NCBI GenBank assembly: GCA_038087015.1
Contig: JASBNA010000051.1
Span: forward strand, 124,001-188,000
Source: Cerrena zonata
Taxonomy: Eukaryota > Basidiomycota > Agaricomycetes > Polyporales > Cerrenaceae
Direction: 5' to 3'
DNA: 64,000 nt
Part shown: one piece after another, positions 23,106-34,851 of the stretch
How the letters are laid out: each line of letters opens with the position of its first letter
Position numbering within the stretch: the first letter of the stretch is position 1
Translations under genes and position numbers: made by a program
The notes under the pieces: model-generated
The model's database searches: none
Seen by the model: only the letters and a program-made list of their open reading frames with translations
What the model was told of the DNA's origin: nothing

Positions 23106-23534
23106 GATATAAGTAAATCCTCGGACCTACGCTCAAGTATGAAGTAGGCGATATGTTTGTGAATTCACGTTGAAGTTAAGAAATAGCGATCTCAAGTTGC
23201 TAAACTTGATGTTCGTCCAATTTTGACGCCCAATGGCCAAGTGTTAACACCGTTTAGGAAGGCAAGCAGGTTCGTTCAAATCCAGTGGGGGCCCCTTTAT
23301 TCGAGCGATACGGAATAAGATTGAATTACGATGTACATTGTGGGATATTTACATGCACGAGAATACATTCGATAAAAAGAAACGGACATCGTGGAGTATA
23401 CACAAGGAATGGGGTGGATTCTATGTTGGCGAACCTGATAAAATTAACATCGGAACGAGGAATAAACGAGTGGGAATTGTGGTCGATTTGAGGTGGACAT
23501 AACGGAGTGATGAGAGCATGGGGATAGGCTCAGA
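23106..23534. other. intergenic between two minus-strand genes
   Basis: This spacer contains the HCNGP promoter and the 3' flank of the upstream coiled-coil gene. A weak tRNA-like stretch near 23223-23290 was examined and rejected. Confidence 0.35.
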
Positions 23535-24938
23535 TTAATACGGAGAGGGTGTGGGTGTGGAAGGACGAGGTGGGAAGTTCAAGTTGCTGTCGTCCGTGAT
23601 GTCGTAGAATGATTTGATCCCGAGCGGTTTGGCTTCTTTAAATGACCTAGAGGTACTTTCCATAAAGTCCGCAAAGGAAGTAGAGTATCTGGAAGGACTA
23701 GAGGGAGGAGTAGGAGGCATACTGTATGAGCTTCTGAGAGATGTTGTGCGAGAGCGCGAGGACGAGCTAGAGGAACCGGATCGCAAGGTTGGGAAGGAGG
23801 GGTTGTCTTGCTTAATTGGACGATTAAGATTAAATTGTAGGTTTTCAATCGTTCGCTAACAGAAGTGTCATGTCAGCGCTCTTATAGGCATAAAACTAAT
23901 TGGATGGACTAACTTGATATGAACCTGAGTCCTCACGGCCGTGACGAGAACGTTCACACTCAGCCTTCAAGTTATAGATAATCTCCTAAGATTGAAGCGA
24001 TATTAGCTCATTGGACGATTGATCACAAAGGTTAATCTCACATGAAGCGTATCGATATCGGTTTCTAGCAACTCGCAATACTGGTGAGTTTTAGCAACAT
24101 CAAACTATAGTTTGTTGAGTCGGCATGCAAACAACAAGGTATTGTAGGTTAGTACTTACCGCTGACCGTAAGGATAGACTTTCGTACTCCACAAGAAGTG
24201 ACCTGTGTCGTTTCTCCAACTGAACGTGATTTTGAAGGGTTTTCTCCAATTTTCCTTCCGCGTATTGGATGATATTCTGGTGATCCTTGACGGATTCTTC
24301 AAGTTCGCGCATCTCCGCGCGCATCTGCTTCAGCTGCTCTTGTAGTTTGTCCATCTTTCTCCGCTCCTGCTTCAAGGCTTCAGCTGTAGAAATGACGGAC
24401 CCCGGTTCAGATGAGATGCGGCGACGTCGATTAATAGTAACCTCCTTAGAATCAATTGTAGAGGTTACCCGACGTAATTTGGGCTGTCTGTGGTCTGATT
24501 CTTTCTTTGAGTAGTGTTCGGTCGCCTCACCCTCCTTTACTTCGATTATGGTAGTAAGGACCCCGGTGGAAGATTGGCGGCTTACAGGAGGAGGTGCAAA
24601 CTACAACGCAACGGTAAGTGTTGGATTATTGAAGATAACATCAACATTGTCTTTACTCACTTTCGTGCCACTCTCAGCACGGAAGCTAACACGTCGTTCA
24701 CGCGTTTCAGGTGCCCCAGACGCGACTGATGTACCTTTGGTAGTCGACATGATTGTGGCAGGAGAATCCTCCTTACGCGCCTTGGTCTTCTTGCACAAAT
24801 CAGATATGTTTCCCTTGTTCTGTAGTATGTTTTCGTATCAGCACATATCGAGACACGATAGAAAACACGTACAGTCGTCTTTTCCCCAACGCTTTGGGGG
24901 TGCATGAGACTAGCAACGCGGGAAACTAGGGCCAACAT
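23535..24938 (-). CDS. hypothetical coiled-coil protein
   Basis: ATG at 24938 begins MLALVSRVASLMHPQ. Consensus introns link six exons in frame, including a first junction to NKGNISDLCKKTKARK. The product is about 340 residues. Residues ~130-230 form a strong coiled coil (KMDKLQEQLKQMRAEMRELE and following heptads), continuing into a second helical segment ending DIDTLHEIIYNLKAECE. The tail is Ser/Thr/Pro-rich with a run of Ser and several SP/TP sites. I recognise no domain. A structural role at spindle, septum or centrosome would fit the architecture but is not shown. It lies directly upstream of the HCNGP gene on the same strand. Confidence 0.6.
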
Positions 24939-25755
24939 GTTTGCGAGCTTTAAGGGAGATATCGATGAGCCTGTGGGGTAGATAATAGATAGTTGGACGC
25001 CAGGGCCAGAGTGGAGTACTATACTTCGAGCGTGGAAGCAAGAAGAGGTCTCTGAAGGAAGGTCTCGTTGAGGTTGTTGTACTATATAAATATGTCGGTT
25101 ACGAGCAAGGTCAAAGCGGCGTCATTGACTAGGTCACATCAATTTATCAATTTCTGATGATTTCTGAGGTGTAGGTCAAACGTTTGGGAAAGAAGGTCCG
25201 AGCTTCGTGAATGGCTATGATGGTGGGTTAGTGGTGAAATTACTCGAAAATGTGCATGAAATGGATGGAGAGAAGTTCGTTCCGATGTTAGAGATAGTTT
25301 ATAGCATGTGATTTGAGAGCTGTCACAACCGAGTTCTTAAGTATTGAACGTTGAACGTTGAGCCGTCAACTTGAAGGTACCGTAAGTACATCATCGGGTG
25401 GCGTAGTTATGGTCCTTGCAACTGGCATGCTCCTGCAGATGAGCCTGATAATATAATCCCCGTGAAGAGCACTTACCGGGCCCATCCCAGTTACCAGACA
25501 TCCAAGGCAAATGTTTTCATGGATAATGTTCATGTTCATCGTCTGACTAAGACGTAATAAGTTTGCTACGCGATCGCTAAATACAACCAATGACATCAAG
25601 CTCCGGGCGCGCTTGTTACTTCAACTTCTTTCTTTCCAAGTACCATCATCACAAACAACACACATAATCCAACTCTACCATAGCCGAGTGGAATATTACA
25701 CAACCTAACCGTTTCATATCAGCCAAACGTTATTGAGAACATCTCAGAAAGTATC
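24939..25755. other. divergent intergenic region
   Basis: This spacer lies between the minus-strand coiled-coil gene and the plus-strand alpha-galactosidase and should hold both promoters. No additional gene was supported. Confidence 0.4.
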
Positions 25756-28465
25756 ATGGAAAAACACCGCTTGAGAGTCAACGAGGCTCCCGAACTGCTT
25801 CCGCAGGCTGTATCCCCCAAGATGAGAAACACAGTCACTCATAGCCTAGCTATGTTCAGTGCGGGGGCTTTTACGTTGTTCGCATGGCAGAACCTCTGGA
25901 GCTTGAACTTCAATCTTAGCTCGCCTCCTGAAAGTGCGTCGGGTCTCATCCCGAAAGTTGAAGTCGAGGGTGTGGCTCGGTTGCCAGGTAAGCTTTCTAC
26001 AAATACTCTGAGTGTGATATCCTAACACCTAGGACATGCGTGTCTGTGAATGCTTTACCTGACACAGTACTTGGATATAATAGTGAGTATATGCGTCTTA
26101 GGTTGCGTGTTGTCTGATCGCATTCAATGATTAACTCACTTAGCATGGAATGCGTACCATGTAAGTAGAACTTCTAACAGTTTATCCTAAGCCTTGTATG
26201 CAGTCTCTTCCATCCACGCTTATACGTGTCTGCAAAGTGCGACATCAACGAAACTATCATCTCAGAAACTGCCCAGCTTATGAAGTCTCTCGGTCTCTTT
26301 GTAAGTGCCTTTCTCACCCCCCTGCACTGCATAGGACCCCAGACTTTGTCAATACACATCATGGCATGGCTATTACTCACACTCAAACGAACATGGATAG
26401 GATGTTGGGTACAATTACGTCAATATCGACGACTGTTATTCGGAGAAGAAGCGAAATGCAACTGGGGATATCGTTGCCCGTAAGTATCCTAGCTCGACCA
26501 TATCTATATCAACGTCAGTGGGTAATGATAAACGAAATACTAGATAAGACACGGTTCCCGTCGGGCATGAAGACTTTAACGGATGGCATTCATGCGTTAG
26601 GAATGTAAGTTCTTGGGTCGTCTGAATCTGCCTTCTCACACAGTCACATATCGATAGGAAAGCAGGAATAGTAAGTCCTCTATCCCCGATAACAGCCTTT
26701 TGGACTGGTGACTAAATGCATTATCGTATTCGGCAGTACGGCGACTCGGGATGGTTCACCTGTCAGCTTTATCCGGGGTCATTCCAGAATGAGCTTCGGT
26801 ACGACACCCTTATTATTCCTAGTATATTCATCGAATTCACCTCGATTTGAATCAGTGATGCAAAGCTGTTCCGGGACGAGTGGGGTTTCGACTTGTTAAA
26901 GTCTGTCTGTCTCAAGCCGTTTCTCTTTTTTTGAAACCTAACCTGATCTTTGAAACGATAGGTTCGACAACTGTGCAAGTACGTTGTGTTTTGCTAACTC
27001 GACTAAATAATGTATGTCTAAACCATAACAGTCCCATTTGACAATATCGTCAAAGAGAACATTCCGGGCAGTCAGTCGCCCTTCTTTCTTCCACTCTCCT
27101 TTAAATAATGGAATGATGTGACAGAGTATCAACGCATGGCCGATGCGCTTGCGCAAGTTACCCAAGAGAGCGGGAAAGATCCGATGGTGTTTTCGCTGTG
27201 CGAATGGGGAAGGGAACAACCTTGGGCATGGGCGAAGAGAGTCGGGCATAGCTGGCGGGTGAGTCTATCAAGCATCAAGTCAAGACTTCAGTATTAATGG
27301 CATTTGTCGTTAGACAACGGGGGATATCGGTAGAATCATTTCTTTATTAGTATCCTTTCTGAAGCTTATGAATTGACCGGGTCGATAGAACCGACATGGA
27401 AGAGTATTGCAAATATTCTCAACCAGTATGCACATTCGTATCTTTTTACCGACATCATGAACCCAGTCGACCGACCGCATTGATTAGGAACTCCTTCATT
27501 ACCTGGGCTTCTGATTTCTACGGGCATAATGATATGGATATCGTAAGTAAACGAGTCTCTTAGACCACATTAGAACCGTTCGCTCACTCCTTTTTCTGCA
27601 TATCAAGCTTGAAGTGTAAGCTCATATCATTCAATATGAACCCCGCAAGGAGTGATGAAGTATTGAAAATAGCGGAAACGGTCACCTTACTTATGATGAG
27701 CAGAAGGCTCATTTCACGGCTTGGGCATTGATGAAGTCTCCTCTGCTCATTGGAACCCATGTACGTCTCTATTGCACTCAACGTCACATATTTCTAACCA
27801 TGATCTTATGCTTTTACTTCATGTTATAGCTTCCGGAAATCTCAAAGACAAGTTTGGAGATCTTGAAGAACCAAGAATTACTTGCGATTAACCAGGATCC
27901 AATTGTTGGGACCTCAGTTGCGCCTTTCCGATGGGGAATTAACGTCAGTGTATTTGTCTTCGATGAACTATGTATTGACCGATGCACCGAGTAAATAGCC
28001 GAACTGGGTGAGCAATGAGACTCATCCGGCGCAATATTGGAGCGGGGAGAGTGAGAATGGGACTGTGGTTATGCTAGTGAGTCACTATTGTGAGCGACCT
28101 CTCGTCCGTGGGGACTGACGGTAATTTTTGTCAAGTTGAATACGCTAAATAAACCGGCGGATATGTTTTTCAACCTCACCGAATCACCTTGGCTTCGCGC
28201 TGGACGGAAATATAGCGTTAGGGTGAGTTCTATCAAACTTGGTGAATAACGAATGTCATAGCTGATACCGATCTCCTTGCAAAAGGATTTGTGGGCTCAT
28301 ACGGATAATGGGACGGCTATCCGGAACTTTACAGCCACCCGTGTGCCCGCACATGGAGTCGTTGCGTTATTGCTGAAGGATGCAGGGGATGAGCCTGAGG
28401 GGTTGGAACCGCCTTGTGTCTGGACGGAGTGGTGTATGGATCGGAATGGGACTTTGATTGGATGA
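25756..28465 (+). CDS. GH27 alpha-galactosidase, membrane-anchored or secreted
   Basis: The ORF starts [14 protein letters not shown] and is interrupted by more than a dozen short introns. A hydrophobic stretch at residues ~30-50 ([15 protein letters not shown]) suggests a signal anchor. GH27 landmarks appear in order: [35 protein letters not shown], the nucleophile Asp in [27 protein letters not shown] (acid/base region), NDMDILEVGNG and INQDP. A beta-sandwich C-domain follows. Retaining GH27 enzymes release terminal alpha-1,6-galactose from raffinose-family sugars and galactomannan. Length near 450 residues is normal. All catalytic regions are present, so the gene looks functional. The N-terminal cytosolic-like lead before the hydrophobic segment is unusual for a plain secreted enzyme. 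Confidence 0.9.
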
Positions 28466-29418
28466 GAAGGTGAGTGTTTTTCATGGATGGTTCCTGGTTT
28501 GAAGTGCTAAGTTTGATTGGTTTTTAGATGCGAGACATATTTGTCGATGCCAGTGCATAGTCCAACAATGTATTTTATCGACGCTATACGTACATGATAC
28601 TGATGAGGGTTACTTATCCACATCCGATATACATCACTGTGTGCTATCCAACCGTGCTACCCCTCTATTGACGGCTCTATTGTTTGGTTGACTAGAGCTC
28701 TCTTCCTCACTTGATCTCAAACTCGGATCGGTTAGGCTGTGAGGGAAGTCTCGTCTGCAAGTCAGCACTACTAGCGAGTCGTCGATTTGGCGATTCCTAT
28801 TCGATTGTTGCCTCGGATACAGATATTAAACCGTGTTAGTAAGTTTGATTGTCATGGGGTAGATGGAGAGTTGGGTGGACACGTATATATGAGTCGATTT
28901 ATGATATTACCTAGCTCTTGTAATCGAAATTGAATAAAATATTGACATCTTGACATTGGTGAAATGCGGCACGATCAAAACGCGATCACGTGCTCGTCGC
29001 GTCGCCAGGAGCATACAAGCGCCCGTGTGTTTCAGTTGCAAAGTTCCAGGTTTCAGGTTGTTACTGTCAGTGAATGCCTCCTACATCCCCTTTCTGATTC
29101 CGTTCTATTCGCGCAGTGTCTGGTCCTCTCAACGAGTGCTGTCGGAGACAGTCCCCCTCGTATTCCTCTGTCTTTTGCGTTTGGGATTTGCTTGCACCCT
29201 GTGTCGAAGGTCAACCTCCGTGAAGACACTCGAACCAACAACCGACATCTGGCTCTTCTAATATCTTGCTTTTCTCTTTCCTCCTCATTCAATATCGGCA
29301 TTTTTGAAATATTATTCACCGGTTGCGCCTAATATAGCCAACCACTAATCGCACTCATATCTCAACTCAAACAACTGGTACACCTGGAGTTTCTAGTTTA
29401 CCTTCAACTACTTTGGTC
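28466..29418. other. intergenic, including unresolved kinesin 5' end
   Basis: This stretch holds the 3' flank of the galactosidase and the region where the first exon of the kinesin gene may lie. Acceptor-like sites occur at AATATAG (about 29336) and TTTCTAG (about 29393). I could not define a first exon. Confidence 0.3.
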
Positions 29419-32400
29419 ATGGCCTCCGGCGCATCAACATTGTCACTCGACTCCGCCCGCCGATCACTAACGAAGTCAACGATGACGGAGTCCGCGTGAT
29501 TCGTGATGGAGAGAAACACTTTATTTCGGTCAATAATCCGAGGGATTTGACTCAGGTGTTCAAGTACCCGTGAGTCACCCCTTGTTTAGTCTCGGTATCA
29601 GCTCTTACTGAACTTGGAATTTGGTTGATGCGGTGTTGTTTCGGTTTGGGATGATGTAGGTTCTCATCGTGTTATGATGCCGGCTCGACACAGGATGAGA
29701 TATTCGAGAATGAGGTCGATCCTATGATTGATGATGTCTTTTCCGGTTTGGTGTGTTTCTCTTTCATTCTTTCATCTATTCGAAAACGCTCCATGAATCT
29801 TGGTTATCACTTCTTCCTCTATCCAACGATGCTCATTTCACTTATTTTGCTTTCCTTGGTTGGAATAGACAGTGACGATATTTGCATATGGAGTTACCTC
29901 GTCCGGCAAAACCCATACCATGCAAGGCACCAAAACCGAACCTGGGATTATTCCTAGAGCCGTCGAGGTACGTTCTCTAGTTTTTATTTTATTTGTGTCG
30001 AACGGACATTCTTGCTCCCGAAGGGGACTCTGTGACTACGTTCGAATCAAAATAAATGGGCTGGTGCAACGAAAATACATCCCCGTTGTTTTATCTTTTC
30101 CAGAATACATATGACACACTAGACAAATAAAAATTGACACTCATGCTAATACTTTCCCATTTTTTCGTAGTCACTCTTCCGCAAAATCCAATACCGGCCA
30201 AACATCTCCATTTCGGTATCATATATGGAGATTTATAAAGACGAAGTGTATGATCTATTGGTTGATCGAGAGAATGTGAGTGTTTATCCTGGTTTTGTTT
30301 TGACGGGGTTTTGTGGTGTGCTTTCCTGAAATCCTGAATTGGATGGATTCATGATTTTCGGACTTCATGAATTGTGCTTACAAATGACGAGTGACATTAA
30401 GCTATGGCTTGTCCTAATCAATGCATACTAATACCGTATCATTTACAGGCCCCGAAACTCCCTGTGCGGGAAAATGGATCAGGCCAGGTCTTCGTCGCCC
30501 ATCTCTCTGAACAGCCTATCTCGAATGTAGAGGAATTTGAGTGGATGTATACGTGAGTCTATGACTTTTGGTTCGTGTTTGTGGAAAATGCTGATTGTGC
30601 TTCGTTCTTGATTTAATTCCCTGTTTCGTATTTTGGGTATCTGGGTATATGCGGTTAATTTGATTCATTGAACCGTTACTCGCTACCCCTGTATATGGGC
30701 TATTCGCATACCATTTGGATTGGTACGTACAGAGAAGCAACACGTCGTCGCTCTGTTGCGTCGACGAACCTCAATAGGGCGTCCTCACGGTCCCATGCGA
30801 TCTTAACGCTATTGGTCAGGGTGGAAGATGAGGTGCTAGGGAAAGGTACGTCTCATTTTCCCTCTCATTTCACTTCACGTATTCGGAGTCGGAGATGGCG
30901 TTAGGGATGGATACTGAAGCTTTTTTTCTGGATAGCTCTTACGGGCAAGTTGAATTTGGTCGATTTAGCTGGGTCGGAGAATAACAAGGTCCGTCTTTTA
31001 TTCTGGAGAACATCACAAACAACCTGGGCGCCGGTCTTGATGTTGATTTTGATTTTTGCAGCTCACTGGAAACGACCCCTCGCGTATGGCCGAATCATCT
31101 GCGATCAATAAATCCCTTAGTGTGCTCGGGCAGGTCGTTCATGCTTTGAATCAGGGTGCTGTAAGTCTTTCTCTCTTTCGTTATCACTCTTGTTTTCTTT
31201 TCTCCTTTTTCGAAGATCAATAGCTAAGACTGAATTCTTTTGACTTTGCAGAGCCGTGTACCCTACCGAAACTCCAAGCTGACACGAATCCTCCAAGATG
31301 CACTTGGTGGTAGCTCGATTGGGCTCTTGATTTGCAATATTGCGCCACCGCCGAAGTACAGACAGGATACGCTGAATACTTTGAAGTAGGTGTTCACAAT
31401 TTGCATTATTCAATGATAGTTAGGGTCTGATATTGGGGTATGTAGCTTCGCGACGCGGACGAAAAACATCGAGAACAAGCCAGTTGTCAATGAGAAAGGT
31501 GCGTTTGTTTATTTTCTCGCTCTTCTTAAGTACACCCCACTAACGACTTTGAAAAAAAATATTGTAGACCTCAAACCTGCACCGAAACCTTCTATGTCCC
31601 GACATGCATCTCAACCCCCACAGCAACGTCCACCACCTACCCGACAACCTTCAGAACCACCAGCTCCTTTACCAACCGCTGTTCCAACACGTAGTCGTAT
31701 AGGCCGACCCTCTCTTGCTCCTCGATCCTCCCTTGCCCGTCCAGAACCTGTCACAGTCAACGTGAACATCCCGCCTCAACAACAAATTCAACAACCTGTA
31801 CTGAGTGAGGAAGAGATTAATAAGAGGATTGCTAAGGCTGTGGAGGCGGAGGTGGCGAAGAGGCTAGCTGAACATGAGATGCAGATGAAGGCGGAGAGGG
31901 AAAAGGTAGCTGCTGAGAGGAGGAGTAGTCTTGTAGAGGAAGGCTCATCTGGACGGTTTGAGAGTTCATCGGGGAGGGCGGATACGTCAGGGACGTCAGG
32001 GAAGTTGGAAGATCCTGGAATGGGACATACATCGGTGGATGAGGAGTTGAGGCAGAGGTTGAGCGAGTTGGAGCAGAGATTGTACGTCCTTGACTTGTTG
32101 TTTCAGTACTGAGATGTTTTTTGGATAGATGCTAATTGTTTTGCGGTGTGTTGGTGTGCGTTTGGTGTTGTGCCGTGTTGTTTTTGTAGCGAGTCGGGAA
32201 GCTCGGAGATGAGGATGCTTAGCGACCTGTCGCCTGGCTCGAGGAAACGGACGGGTCGGGCGTATGTCGCGTTGGCGAGAGCACAGTCTGAGAAGTACTT
32301 CTTTTCATTTCTCGGTTCCTTCGAAACTGGACTGAGTTTGAATTCTATTTTTCTTTTCAGGAACAACTTGCAACTTGCCTTGGAGCTCTACCGGAAAGCC

Positions 32401-33144
32401 GAAGCTTATGTGCCGGATAACATCAAGCTTAAAGAGAGGTGGATATTATTTGTCATTCATGTTTTTCTTGATAAGCTTTCTGCGAAGAAACGCTGATTGT
32501 TTATTCCCCCTCCCTCCTTCCACCCTTTTCCACCTACCTTTCGCATTCACTTACCTTACACCATCTTATAAACACACACGTTCGTTCACTCACCACCAAC
32601 TATCCGTCGCTCCTTTCACACATGACACTCCTTTATACACCATTCCTTTCACACACCTACCGATCTATTGCATTCACTGTAACGGTTGCTACTTGAATGC
32701 AATGGATACCACATTACCTCATCACCCTACTCACCCTCTTTCCTTTCTCTCTCTCTATGCAGGATCATCGAAATTGAATGGGCAGTAAAGAACAACAAGG
32801 CATTCAAACCATCACCCAAGAAGCCCAAACGCAAGAAGGCCAAGAAGGCACCCAGAGATGAGAACTCAAAGAAGAGCCATTCGACCAGCACCGAAGCCCC
32901 CGCTGTCGTACTCCAGGATTCTCGCGACGAGAATTCGAATGGGAAGAGGGAGAGAGCCGAACAGCCCTTTGGGTCGTCGTTGCTATTCGGGTCAATGGCT
33001 TCTGGACACGTAGCAGCTGGAGAAGAGGAGAGCATGTGTGGCGGATCGCACAAACGTCAGGCAGAGGGATGGGAAACGCCGAAGAGAAGTAAGAAGATGA
33101 GAAGCTCTTCGATTGCGGACGGGGTAGGAAGTGAGGATGAGTAG
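29419..33144 (+). CDS. kinesin-10 family motor (KIF22/Kid-like)
   Basis: The motor domain is read across many short introns. Landmarks are [10 protein letters not shown], the P-loop [24 protein letters not shown], switch I NRASSRSH, switch [10 protein letters not shown], and [16 protein letters not shown]. The neck-side ENKPVVNE and the [13 protein letters not shown] segment are closest to KIF22-type kinesin-10. The tail has a Pro-rich linker, a Glu/Lys coiled coil ([17 protein letters not shown]), a helical [22 protein letters not shown] module and a basic end with [10 protein letters not shown], a probable nuclear signal. Kinesin-10 motors act on chromosome arms in mitosis. The start is uncertain: the ATG at 29419 is one frame away from [10 protein letters not shown] at 29433, so a missing upstream exon or an indel is implied. 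The intron at about 32438-32762 is longer than usual. Confidence 0.82.
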
Positions 33145-33837
33145 TTGTGGGTATGGTAGGGTATGCCGGCGTTTTGAGTGGTTTCTTAGAGGTCGGGTTT
33201 ACGTTATTCGTTGTATGTATAGATATGTATGTGAATGCCCTCTCGTTACTTGTACACCCTTTTTTGTTTTTGTTCCTATTTCTGTTTTACTTTTTTCCCT
33301 ATTTTTCTTGAGCATTTTTTTTGGTGTTTACGCCACACTTTGATACCCCCACTGAGAGTCATGTTATGTTTCTGTTGTATTCCGAGTCAGCAAATAGGTA
33401 AATAATAGCATGTCAAGCATAGCAGATTTGAGTTTGGTTGGGTGATGGGGCGATAGCCCAAAGTGGAACAAAAGTCAAGGGAAAGTTCCTTTGGAACGTG
33501 GAAAGGGAAAGGTGGGTAAATAGTCAGTGAGACAACGGGGAGAACGACGAATGAGTGGTGTAGATCTAGTCTAGAAAAGTATGGATACAACTGTCGAATG
33601 GCTACAGGTAAAGAGGGTGCGAGGGGTATTGAGAAAAGCTGTTGAAAGCTATCCAAAAGTGTCAGGAACGAACAAGAAATAATGTCAAGAGGGAGAAAGG
33701 GCTAGTGCTACAATTTCGAGACAGGGCTGGAACGATCTGATTGATTTTAAGGAGAGAAGAATGAGGATATGTCGCGACATGGGTCGCATTCCACAGGATT
33801 TACGCATTCTGTTGTGGGTATTGGGGTATAGTGAGCG
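33145..33837. other. intergenic, 3' flanks of convergent genes
   Basis: A T-rich 3' flank of the kinesin gene is followed by unremarkable sequence up to the stop at 33838. No gene, RNA or repeat was recognised. Confidence 0.4.
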
Positions 33838-34851
33838 TTATCCCGAGAATCGGCCTCCGCGACTGCTACTGGGGGATTGGCTAGTCGAATGACGTTGGGA
33901 TGTCGCGATGTTGGGTATAGCATGTTGTTGGCTAGGACTGTTGAATATTAAGGAGCGTGGTATGGCGATCGAAGGACGGGAAGGGGCCGGCACCAAGCCT
34001 GCCATGAAGTCGGGAAAAGGAACGTGAAGGAACACTGCGCCGACCAGCAAAGCGCGTGAAGCCCTAGTTGGAAAGATGATTATACCACCACCGGAAAGTC
34101 TGTCGGGGGCGTTCCACGGTACGATGGCGACCTATGAGAACGTCAGGTATAAATATATCAGATCGGACATGTCATCATCGGACTAGCTTGAGAGAATAAA
34201 TATACCAGCTGATTTTCTGCGAGCATCGCGGCAAAAGCCTCGAAGCCAGCCTGGTTGGTCTTGTGCCCTTCACCCTCAGCGACACGGGCAGGCATGAACA
34301 TACACATTGGAGGTGTGTTCGCTCGTACCCATGCTTGAACTTCTTGGAGCAACGGTGTCTGACGTATGATCTGCACGTCAAAGCGTGATGGCCACAGCTC
34401 CACATGGCTGCTTTGCATAATGGCGGGGTTAGTTTACGAGTATTCGATGACGGTACGATTGGAAGGGAACCTACTTTTCGCCCTCTGTCTCTGCTACTGT
34501 GCAGAACAGAGATTGCGCAGCGAATGCATGAGTGGGGGGAAGCTGGAGGGTACCAGTCCACGGCCGGCTGGTAGGCACCTGATCCCTTGGTGGTGGAATG
34601 AAGCTCTCGAGATGGGTGGGAAGGCGGAACATCTTGGACTGGGAAGTGAGAGAAAGGAGTGCTATGTCGAGCTCGCATTTAAACCTTCTTCGTCTACCGC
34701 GACATCATCGCCGGAGCGACACTTGGTCAAGTCTGAAGTAATAGACCTGGTTGCGATCGAACGAGAAAGATCCCCCCGATTCGACAGGATGGTACTGCCG
34801 TTTCCGTGCGTGTAAAACCGCTCGGGAAAAGGTGACAATCGCAGGAGAAAT
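33838..34851 (-). CDS. probable MED25-like protein, C-terminal (ACID-like) exons
   Basis: Four minus-strand exons join in frame: 34851-34723, 34638-34475, 34410-34206 and 34131-33838. They encode a stretch with RPWTGTLQLPP, ENSHVELWPSRFDVQIIRQ, NTPPMCMFMPAR, QAGFEAFAAMLAENQLVAIV and SRALLVGAVFLHVPFPDF, then a Pro/Ser tail. The order (W-x-G-x-L strand, WP-x-x-x-x-x-x-I, central helix, final hydrophobic strand with VGAVF) resembles the ACID/SPOC-like beta-barrel of Mediator subunit 25 and fungal Med25-like proteins. This is pattern matching from memory, not a search result. The N-terminal part, expected to be a von Willebrand A domain, was not resolved upstream. Splicing into this exon set is convincing; the identity is tentative. 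Confidence 0.45.

Noticed and set aside
23220..23290. tRNA-like stretch with an A-box-like GGCCAAGTG and GGTTCGTTCAAATCC
   Set aside because: The acceptor arms do not pair well, the B-box is interrupted, and no anticodon stem can be drawn. At best it is a decayed tRNA fragment.
32375..32788. 137-codon plus-strand frame within the kinesin gene
   Set aside because: Most of it lies inside a long intron, judged by in-frame joining of the flanking exons (LKER to IIEIEW).
34366..34815. Plus-strand 149-codon open frame
   Set aside because: The opposite strand gives consistently spliced exons with a domain-like pattern. The plus frame has no recognisable motif.
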